NCBI GenBank assembly: GCA_005779435.1
Contig: SXJH01000205.1
Location: 1-5,220 of the forward strand
From: Nitrosomonas sp.
GTDB taxonomy: Bacteria > Pseudomonadota > Gammaproteobacteria > Burkholderiales > Nitrosomonadaceae
Direction: 5' to 3'
DNA length: 5,220 nt
The notes below the pieces were generated by a model. The model saw only the letters and a program-made list of their open reading frames with translations. It did no database searches and was not told the DNA's origin. The position numbers and the translations under genes were made by a program. Below are positions 1-4,590 of this stretch, one piece after another. Each line of letters starts with the position of its first letter. Position 1 is the stretch's first letter.

Positions 1-402
1 CATCAGGGGTTGCAACACAAAAGCGCGTTCGGTCATGCGGGGATGCGGAACGGTCAGTTTTTCATCCCGCCATTGCAAGTCGTTGTACAGCAAAATATCC
101 AAATCCAGCGTACGCGGCGCGTTCGGCGATTCGCGCACGCGGCCGTGGCGAAGCTCGATTTTGAGCAATGCCTCCAACAAGTCATGCGGTGTCAGCGTCG
201 TTTCAATACAGGCGACGGCATTGATGAAATCCGGTTGATCCAATTTCCCCATCGGTGCGCTGCGGTATAACGAAGAGCGGCTGATCAGGTGCGAATCGGG
301 AAGCTGATTCAATGCTTCAAAAGCTTGCAGTATCTGGGAGACCGGTTGTTCTAAATTACTGCCGAGCGCAATGTATGCGCGACTTGACTGGGTCTTATTC
401 AT
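1..402 (-). CDS. folK: 2-amino-4-hydroxy-6-hydroxymethyldihydropteridine pyrophosphokinase (HPPK), C-terminus beyond window
   Basis: Cytosolic folate-synthesis enzyme that transfers pyrophosphate from ATP to 6-hydroxymethyl-7,8-dihydropterin, giving the substrate of dihydropteroate synthase. Translating the minus strand from the ATG at 402-400 gives 134 open codons running off the left edge; the E. coli enzyme has 159, so about 25 residues are missing. Seen: the N-terminal strand YIALGSNL (10-17), DQPDFINAV (55-63) and the HPPK signature RTLDLDILL (97-105). D100 and D102 match the two magnesium-binding aspartates of the family. The block LTVPHPRM (116-123) is also typical. The ATG lies 11 nt after the pcnB stop, and no purine-rich ribosome site precedes it (the spacer is CTTTTGTTGTT), so translation is probably coupled to pcnB (inference). 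No alternative start is visible upstream in frame. The identification is secure. Confidence 0.96.
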   Translation of the reverse strand, partial: MNKTQSSRAYIALGSNLEQPVSQILQAFEALNQLPDSHLISRSSLYRSAPMGKLDQPDFINAVACIETTLTPHDLLEALLKIELRHGRVRESPNAPRTLDLDILLYNDLQWRDEKLTVPHPRMTERAFVLQPLM

Positions 403-413
403 AACAACAAAAG

Positions 414-1793
414 CTAATCGGCATCGGAAAGATTGGAGGCTGCCGGCGGTATTGTGCCGGTAGCCGCTTTCTTGCGACTGCGCCGCCGCTTTCTTTTCGG
501 CGTTGTTTGCTGCAGCAGCATTTTTTCGCGTTCGGCGTTGTCTACGACGGAAAACTTTTTCCACCATTCCCCAAGCTCCGGATCAAGCTCGCCGCTTTCG
601 CAACGCAACAGCATGAAATCGTAAGCGGCACGAAAACGCGGGTGTGTGAGTAAATGGAAGGGTCTGCGCCCGGCGCGCATTTCGAATCGCGGCTGCATCG
701 ACCATATCTCCTGAATTACCGCGTCGAAACGGCGTGGAATCGCGAGCTTTTCATGTTGCAACGAAAGGATTCGATCCATGGCTTTAAACAACGCGGGGAA
801 CGGTTTTTCCCCGGCGGCTTGGTATGCGTTCCAGCTCGACAGCACTTCATGCCACAACAAGGTCGCGAATAAAAATCCGGGTGAAACAGGCTTGTCTTGG
901 CGGACTCTTTCATCGGTATTTTTTAACGCGATGGTGATAAAACGTTCGCCCAGCGGCTGTTCCAGAATAACGTCGAGCATCGGCAATAAACCGTGGTGCA
1001 AGCCGCGCGCGCGCAGTTCCACGACGCAAGCCAAAGCATATCCCGACAATAGCAGCTTCAGCATTTCATCGAATAAGCGCGACGGCGGCACGTTTTGTAA
1101 CAATGGCGCTAAGTCGCCGATTGGCTTTGCGGTTTCCGCATCGATTTGCATATCGAGTTTCGATGCCAGGCGCACGGCGCGCAGCATGCGTACCGGGTCT
1201 TCGCGGAAGCGTTGATCCGGATTGCCGATAATGCGCAGCTTTTTTGTTTTGATGTCCTCAAAGCCATTCAGGTAATCGAGAATTTCTTCTTTGATAGGAT
1301 CGTAAAACAATGCGTTTACGGTGAAATCGCGGCGTACCGCGTCTTCTTCCCGGCTGCCGAAAACATTGTCGCGCAATAAGCGGCCATGCTGATCGGTCAA
1401 TTGGATCGATTCGTCGTCGTCATCGTTTACGGTAGACCCTCGGAAAGTCGATACTTCCACCGTTTCAGCGCCGCACATGACATGAACCAAGCGAAAACGT
1501 CGCCCGATGATGCGCGAGCGCCGGAAGAGCTGCCGAACTTCTTCGGGCGTTGCGTTCGTCGCGACATCGAAATCTTTCGGTGTCAATCCCAACAGCAAAT
1601 CGCGCACCGCACCGCCGACGATATAAGCGGAAAAACCCGCTTGCTGGAGATTGCCGGTAATCTTCAACGCGCAAGGCGTTATCTGGTTTGCACGAATGCG
1701 ATGTTGTTTATTGGAAACGATACGTAGCTTCGCAATCGATTCGGAAGCGGGTTCTTTGCGGCTGAATACCTTGCTGAGAAATTTACGGATCAT
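414..1793 (-). CDS. pcnB: Poly(A) polymerase I
   Basis: Adds 3' poly(A) tails to RNA in the cytoplasm, which marks transcripts and small regulatory RNAs for decay. The protein has 459 residues, close to E. coli PcnB (about 455-465). Seen in order: nucleotidyltransferase loop GGAVRD (60-65); metal-binding pair D74/D76 in PKDFDVATNATPEEV (72-86); the block IIGRRFRLVHV (95-105), which separates bacterial poly(A) polymerases from CCA-adding enzymes; E113 in VEVSTFRG, a probable third carboxylate; RRDFTVNAL (154-162); RFREDPVRMLRAVRLA (195-210), the RNA- and nucleotide-binding neck; HPRFRAAYDFMLLR (384-397) as in E. coli; and a very basic tail KRKRRRSRKK (433-442). The ATG at 1793 is the only in-frame start: a TGA lies in frame at 1823-1821 with no GTG or TTG between. 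There is no Shine-Dalgarno sequence (AACTCAGCGCA precedes ATG), suggesting weak translation. folK follows after 11 nt. Confidence 0.97.
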   Translation of the reverse strand: MIRKFLSKVFSRKEPASESIAKLRIVSNKQHRIRANQITPCALKITGNLQQAGFSAYIVGGAVRDLLLGLTPKDFDVATNATPEEVRQLFRRSRIIGRRFRLVHVMCGAETVEVSTFRGSTVNDDDDESIQLTDQHGRLLRDNVFGSREEDAVRRDFTVNALFYDPIKEEILDYLNGFEDIKTKKLRIIGNPDQRFREDPVRMLRAVRLASKLDMQIDAETAKPIGDLAPLLQNVPPSRLFDEMLKLLLSGYALACVVELRARGLHHGLLPMLDVILEQPLGERFITIALKNTDERVRQDKPVSPGFLFATLLWHEVLSSWNAYQAAGEKPFPALFKAMDRILSLQHEKLAIPRRFDAVIQEIWSMQPRFEMRAGRRPFHLLTHPRFRAAYDFMLLRCESGELDPELGEWWKKFSVVDNAEREKMLLQQTTPKRKRRRSRKKAATGTIPPAASNLSDAD

Positions 1794-1813
1794 TGCGCTG
1801 AGTTTGAAAACAT
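1790..1813 (-). other. Possible 7-codon upstream reading frame overlapping the pcnB start
   Basis: On the minus strand an ATG at 1813-1811 opens a frame reading MFSNSAQ and ends at a TGA (1792-1790) that overlaps the pcnB ATG in the arrangement ATGA. Such an overlap could let ribosomes re-initiate on pcnB, which has no ribosome site of its own. However, no clear Shine-Dalgarno sequence precedes the small ATG either, and a frame this short arises easily by chance. No function is claimed for the peptide. Confidence 0.2.
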
Positions 1814-1824
1814 CCGGCGGTCAG

Positions 1825-1838
1825 TAATTATATAATTA
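1825..1838. repeat. Perfect 14-bp AT-only palindrome between rnpB and pcnB
   Basis: TAATTATATAATTA reads identically on both strands. It sits in the 59-nt gap between the 3' end of the RNase P RNA and pcnB and overlaps one of the possible -10 boxes for pcnB. It could be a protein-binding site, part of a promoter, or only low-complexity AT sequence. No homologous copy occurs elsewhere in the window. Confidence 0.5.
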
Positions 1839-1845
1839 AATTATA
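1827..1845 (-). promoter_or_regulatory. Candidate -10 boxes of a pcnB promoter
   Basis: Two exact TATAAT hexamers face pcnB on the minus strand, at 1845-1840 and 1832-1827. Starts about 7 nt downstream would give leaders of roughly 25-45 nt before the ATG at 1793. No good TTGACA-like -35 lies at the normal distance: the positions hold GGCTGG, inside rnpB, and ATTTTA. The very AT-rich setting makes chance matches likely. pcnB may instead be transcribed partly by read-through from rnpB, since I see no strong terminator between them. Confidence 0.3.
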
Positions 1846-1852
1846 GGGTTAA

Positions 1853-2158
1853 AATGGCGAAGCCAGCCGGTAAGCCGGGTTCTGTCGTGGACAGTCATTC
1901 CTCTAGATGCACAGTTGCCTGTACATTCAAGCAACCTACCCGCAGGCTCCGCGAGCCGCATCATCGCCTGCCTATTTGGTCTTGCTCCGGATGGAGGTTG
2001 CCGCGTTTCACCGTAACTTAATACGCTCGTCTCTGTGGCCCTATTCCTCGCCTCGCGGCGGACGGCCGTTAACCGTCATCCCGCTCTGTGGAGCCCGGAC
2101 TTTCCTCCCCTTGCGTTCGCGATGAACGGTAAGCGGCGACTGTCTGGCTGACTTCGCG
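1853..2158 (-). ncRNA. rnpB: RNase P RNA, bacterial type A (M1 RNA)
   Basis: Catalytic RNA that, with RnpA protein, removes the 5' leader from pre-tRNAs. On the minus strand the universal core blocks are visible: GAGGAAAGUCCGGGCUCC (2107-2090), CCACAGAGACGAG (2038-2026), GGUGAAACG (2012-2004), AGCAAGACCAAAUAGG (1986-1971), and AGAGGAAUGACUGUCC with ACGACAGAACCCGGCUUA near the 3' end. P1 is a 12-bp pairing of 2157-2146 with 1868-1857 and sets the ends to within a few bases. Other helices: P3 (2128-2124 with 2118-2114), P8 (2077-2073 with 2065-2061), P9 capped by GCGA (about 2060-2049), P15 (1971-1966 with 1947-1942) and P18, an 8-bp hairpin capped by GCAA (1926-1907). At about 306 nt it is shorter than the 377-nt E. 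coli RNA, mainly because P3 and P12 are short. It lies between tolC and pcnB. Confidence 0.97.
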
Positions 2159-2162
2159 GGCT

Positions 2163-2168
2163 ATTTTA
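2163..2168 (-). promoter_or_regulatory. Candidate -10 box of the rnpB promoter
   Basis: TAAAAT on the minus strand (five of six matches to TATAAT) lies 5 nt before position 2157, where helix P1 predicts the 5' end of the RNase P RNA, which is the spacing expected for a sigma-70 start. The -35 region is poor: GAAACG lies at 17-bp spacing, and TTGTCG is present but 22 bp away. The promoter lies within the 44-nt gap after the tolC stop codon. Confidence 0.4.
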
Positions 2169-2202
2169 TCATTTGCAGCGGTCGCCGTTTCGACAAAACC
2201 GA

Positions 2203-3546
2203 TTATTTGATCAGCATTGCATTGATTTGCAATAGCCGGTCTTCATCCAGCTCGCCTGCTTCGGCGCTGAGCCGCAGCCGCGCCATTAAATAACTGTGAT
2301 AAGCCTTGGCTAGATCACGCTTGGCGGCGAATGTTTGTTGTTGCGCATTGAGTACGTCGACTTCGGTTCTGACGCCGACCTGCTGCCCGAGGACGGTTGA
2401 ATCCAATTGGGTTTGGCTCGATTTCAATGCCTGCTTGAGCGCATTGATTTGCGCAATGCCGTTGGTGACGTTCAAATATTGCTGGCGGACTTGCAGGATA
2501 ATATTGCGCTTGGTATTTTCCAGATCGTTCAATGCTTTTTCTTGCAACGCCAAAGCTTCCCGCACTCGGGATTGCGTCGAAAATCCTTGGAATATCGGCA
2601 CATTAAGCTGCACACCGATCGATTTGGAAACCAGATCGATACCGCGTCCGGTGATTGCGCCGCCGACACCGGTCTGGTCGCTGTATTGCGCAACCAGATC
2701 GACGGTTGGGTAATGCTGCGCCCACATTCTTTTAACTTCTTGTTGCGCAATCTCATACGCAGCTTTCTGGATTTTCAGCGAGAAGTTTTTATCTTCCGCA
2801 GCGTGTACCCATTCTTCCATGGTGGCGTATTGCAATTTGGCCAGATCGGCGGCGACGTCGCGCGTACCTTCAAGATGGTCGGGAAAACGGTCAATAATGC
2901 CTTGCAGTGTGCGTTTTTTGATTTCCAATGCGTTGCGCGCCGCAATTTCCTGCGAGATTATCAAATCGTGGCGTGCTTGCGCTTCGTTGGTGTCGACAAT
3001 CGTGGCGGTACCGACTTCAAAGTTTCGTTTGGCCTGGGCGAGCTGCACCAGAATCGCTTTTTTCTGCGCCTCGGCGACTTCCACATCGATTTGCGCATCC
3101 AGCGCATCGAAATACGCTTGCGCGACACGCAAAATCAAATCCTGCGCGGCAACGATGAATTGCGCGTCGGCGCGGCCGACTTCGTTTTTCGATTGCTGGT
3201 AAATGATGATGTTTTCCATCCGGAACAGCGGTTGCGTTGCCGATATCGTGACACCGCGACTGTGAATCGTCACTGCTTGCGGGTTGATAGTGCCTGCGCC
3301 GGTGAAAATATTGTCGGCATTTACTTGCTGCTCGGTACGAAAACCTGACAACGTAACATTGGGAAGTAAACCGGACCTGCCTTGCACTAATTTTTCCTGT
3401 GCCGCCTGATGCGCCGCGCGTGCAGAACGATATTGCGCATCCTGCGTCAAGGCTTCGTGATAAATGCGCATCAAATCGGCGGCTTGCACCGAAGCATGTC
3501 CGATCATCGATAACAATGCCGCTAAAAAAATGCGCCGCGTTTTCAT
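2203..3546 (-). CDS. tolC: TolC family outer-membrane channel protein
   Basis: Trimeric channel-tunnel of the outer membrane, the exit duct for tripartite multidrug efflux pumps or type I secretion systems. The protein has 447 residues (E. coli TolC precursor 493). A signal peptide is clear: MKTRR, hydrophobic core IFLAALLSMIG, and probable cleavage after HASVQA (22|23). The mature part shows the internal duplication of the family: repeat one with ISATQPLF (101-108) and FEVGTATIVDTNEAQA (176-191), repeat two with VQLNVPIFQGF (312-322) and VGVRTEVDVLNAQQ (390-403), each with long alanine/glutamine-rich helices for the periplasmic coiled-coil barrel. The start ATG at 3546 has GGGA 6 nt upstream. 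It follows the methyltransferase gene after 85 nt on the same strand, a pairing I recall from other betaproteobacteria. No pump or membrane-fusion genes are in view, so the transported substrate cannot be stated. Confidence 0.95.
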   Translation of the reverse strand: MKTRRIFLAALLSMIGHASVQAADLMRIYHEALTQDAQYRSARAAHQAAQEKLVQGRSGLLPNVTLSGFRTEQQVNADNIFTGAGTINPQAVTIHSRGVTISATQPLFRMENIIIYQQSKNEVGRADAQFIVAAQDLILRVAQAYFDALDAQIDVEVAEAQKKAILVQLAQAKRNFEVGTATIVDTNEAQARHDLIISQEIAARNALEIKKRTLQGIIDRFPDHLEGTRDVAADLAKLQYATMEEWVHAAEDKNFSLKIQKAAYEIAQQEVKRMWAQHYPTVDLVAQYSDQTGVGGAITGRGIDLVSKSIGVQLNVPIFQGFSTQSRVREALALQEKALNDLENTKRNIILQVRQQYLNVTNGIAQINALKQALKSSQTQLDSTVLGQQVGVRTEVDVLNAQQQTFAAKRDLAKAYHSYLMARLRLSAEAGELDEDRLLQINAMLIK

Positions 3547-3554
3547 AACGATTC

Positions 3555-3598
3555 CCGGTAATTATCGGAAACCGGATCGTCGGCAATCGAGCGATTGC
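3555..3598 (-). promoter_or_regulatory. Intergenic stretch upstream of tolC with two small inverted repeats
   Basis: The 85-nt gap between the methyltransferase and tolC contains a hairpin, GCAATC paired with GATTGC (3583-3588 and 3593-3598, 4-nt loop), and, nearer tolC, the imperfect palindrome CCGATAATTACCGG (3568-3555) just before the tolC ribosome site. No U-run follows the hairpin in the direction of transcription, so it is not a normal intrinsic terminator. It could be a processing site, an attenuator or an operator, or nothing. I see no convincing -35/-10 pair. Confidence 0.25.
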
Positions 3599-3631
3599 AG
3601 CACCGGAAAAGACAACCGATATTACGAATAC

Positions 3632-4294
3632 TCAAAAGGAAAACCTTACCGGCTGACGAGCGTTGATGAGCGGTGCCGTGCTGGTTTCAAACAAATTTTC
3701 GGTGGTGAATTCACCGGGCGCGACACAGGTAACGATCAATGCTTCCATTACCGGATCTTCTCCGACAATAGCAAATAATCGTCCGCCGGGATTCAGGCTG
3801 TTTTGAAAAGCATCGGGCAAAACCGGCGTCGATGCCGTCAAAACGATAACATCGTATGGTCCGTGCTGCGGCCAGCCCTGCGCGGCATCGCCCAGTTCCA
3901 GCGTAACATTGGCAATGCCATGCGCACGCAGATTATTTTCCGCCATTGTTTTCAATTCGGGGATGATTTCAACGCTGTAAACATGTGCGCCTTTTTCGGC
4001 CAATAACGCAGTCGTATAGCCGCTGCCGCTGCCGACTTCGAGAATTTTATCGGTTTTATTGATATGCAGTTCTTGAACGATGCGCGCTTCCATTTTCGGC
4101 GTCAGCATTACTTGGCCGTGCCCCAAGGGAATTTCCATGTCGACGAAAGCCATAGCACGGCTTTCGGCGGGGACGAATTCTTCGCGTTTGAATTTATACA
4201 ATAAATCCAGGACGGTATCGTCGAAGACATACCAGGGGCGAATCTGTTGCGCCACCATGTTAAACCGGGTTTGTTCGATATTCTCGATATTCAT
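3632..4294 (-). CDS. Protein-L-isoaspartate O-methyltransferase-like protein, TolC-associated type
   Basis: SAM-dependent methyltransferase of the PCMT fold, 220 residues, presumed cytosolic. Seen: an N-terminal PCMT region (MVAQQIRP 13-20, REEFVPAESRAMAFVD 37-52), the glycine-rich SAM loop ILEVGSGSGYTTALLA (84-99), the acidic end of the next strand VYSVEI (105-110) with E109 a likely ribose-binding residue, and YDVIVLTAST (147-156) followed by LNPGGRLFAIVG (167-178), all as in Pcm. The substrate motif is altered: where true Pcm has GQTISQP, this protein has GQVMLTP (60-66), so the active-site serine position is leucine. Fold membership is firm, but isoaspartate repair is doubtful and I leave the symbol blank. 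The ATG at 4294 has GGA 7 nt upstream. The gene precedes tolC on the same strand and diverges from thiC. Some betaproteobacteria have a rhodanese gene between the two (from memory); none is present here. Confidence 0.88.
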   Translation of the reverse strand: MNIENIEQTRFNMVAQQIRPWYVFDDTVLDLLYKFKREEFVPAESRAMAFVDMEIPLGHGQVMLTPKMEARIVQELHINKTDKILEVGSGSGYTTALLAEKGAHVYSVEIIPELKTMAENNLRAHGIANVTLELGDAAQGWPQHGPYDVIVLTASTPVLPDAFQNSLNPGGRLFAIVGEDPVMEALIVTCVAPGEFTTENLFETSTAPLINARQPVRFSF

Positions 4295-4363
4295 TTCTAA
4301 TCCGTATGCTTAAATTAAGGTAAGACTTGCAATTATTTCATATTTCCATTAGCTTCACAGCAT
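4295..4363. other. Divergent intergenic region between the Pcm-like gene and the thiC leader
   Basis: About 69 nt of AT-rich DNA must hold the promoters for both directions. On the plus strand a plausible thiC promoter is listed separately. For the minus strand I find no good promoter. The hexamer TTGCAA (4327-4332) is self-complementary, so it also reads as a -35-like box toward the methyltransferase, but the matching -10 position holds only GCATAC or CATACG and would give an almost leaderless transcript. Confidence 0.4.
4327..4355 (+). promoter_or_regulatory. Candidate sigma-70 promoter for the thiC riboswitch transcript
   Basis: TTGCAA (4327-4332) stands 17 bp before TAGCTT (4350-4355). 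Transcription would then begin near 4362, just before helix P1 of the riboswitch at 4364, which is where the aptamer needs it. The -35 is fair (four of six matches) and the -10 weak (three of six), so support comes mainly from spacing and position. Confidence 0.35.
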
Positions 4364-4541
4364 CAGCTAGGGGTCCGTTTCCGGAATTTAAAAGTTCCGG
4401 GAGACTTGGGTGACGTTAAAATCCGAAGTTTTACAAGATGAGTAATGCGACATTGTAACGGAGTTTGGATTTTTATCGGAACCCAATCGGTGAGAAAGTC
4501 CCTTATTACCTGACGCGGATAATGCCGCCGTAGGGAAGCTG
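4364..4541 (+). promoter_or_regulatory. TPP riboswitch (THI element) with expanded P3 arm
   Basis: Leader aptamer that binds thiamine pyrophosphate and turns down thiC. P1 pairs CAGCU (4364-4368) with AGCUG (4537-4541). P2 pairs AGGGG (4369-4373) with UCCCU (4499-4503). The base of P3 pairs CCG (4375-4377) with CGG (4488-4490). The conserved UGAGA (4491-4495), which contacts the pyrimidine ring, follows. The pyrophosphate half, ACCUGACGCGGAUAAUGCCG (4508-4527) then CCGUAGGGAAG, is nearly identical to the E. coli thiC/thiM elements, with P5 as GCGG/CCGC (4515-4518, 4525-4528). The P3 arm carries about 110 nt of extra structured sequence. There is no hairpin plus U-run before thiC, so control is probably at translation (inference). 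Confidence 0.95.
4378..4487 (+). other. Structured insertion in riboswitch P3 arm
   Basis: About 110 nt occupy the place of the usual short P3 hairpin. Two arms can be drawn. Arm one pairs 4381-4388 with 4393-4400 (8 bp, loop UAAA). Arm two starts with UUGGGU/ACCCAA (4406-4411 with 4481-4486), continues with a 10-bp helix AAAAUCCGAA/UUUGGAUUUU (4418-4427 with 4464-4473) and ends with UUACAA/UUGUAA (4431-4436 with 4453-4458). The nested complementarity suggests a real folded RNA domain rather than random filler. No coding frame of note lies in it. Confidence 0.75.
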
Positions 4542-4548
4542 GGGTTCA

Positions 4549-4583
4549 TCCTCCCGCTCTTTATGGCATTTATTATTAAGGAG
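4549..4583 (+). promoter_or_regulatory. thiC ribosome binding site and probable anti-Shine-Dalgarno segment
   Basis: AAGGAG (4578-4583) lies 7 nt before the thiC ATG, a strong ribosome site. Upstream, the pyrimidine stretch TCCTCCC (4549-4555) can pair with GGAG and hide it. The GGGG at 4541-4544, immediately next to P1, can compete for the same pyrimidines. This fits a switch in which TPP-stabilised P1 frees the anti-site to block ribosome loading. The exact alternative pairings are my inference. Confidence 0.5.
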
Positions 4584-4590
4584 CACATCA

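Noticed and set aside
778..1727. Several plus-strand frames of 77-145 codons opposite pcnB
   Set aside because: All are antisense to conserved pcnB sequence and share no recognisable motif.
1825..1868. Intrinsic terminator after rnpB
   Set aside because: P1 is followed only by CAUUUU and then mixed AU sequence, without a compact GC hairpin and long U-run, so I do not call it.
1907..2125. 72-codon plus-strand frame across the rnpB region
   Set aside because: The sequence is fully explained by RNase P RNA on the other strand, with universal core blocks and paired helices.
2407..3348. Long plus-strand open frame (313 codons) opposite tolC
   Set aside because: It lies wholly antisense to a well-recognised tolC, shows no family resemblance and no ribosome site, and has the odd composition typical of an antisense shadow of a codon-biased gene.
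3017..3586. 189-codon minus-strand frame overlapping the start of tolC
   Set aside because: It is an out-of-frame reading of tolC, rich in Arg, Cys and Ser, while the tolC frame has a signal peptide and family motifs over the same bases.
3583..3598. Terminator between the Pcm-like gene and tolC
   Set aside because: The hairpin is short and is followed by CGACGATCC, not a U-run, in the direction of transcription.
4303..4332. Minus-strand promoter for the Pcm-like gene using the palindromic TTGCAA
   Set aside because: The -10 position matches poorly and would start transcription only a few bases before the ATG.
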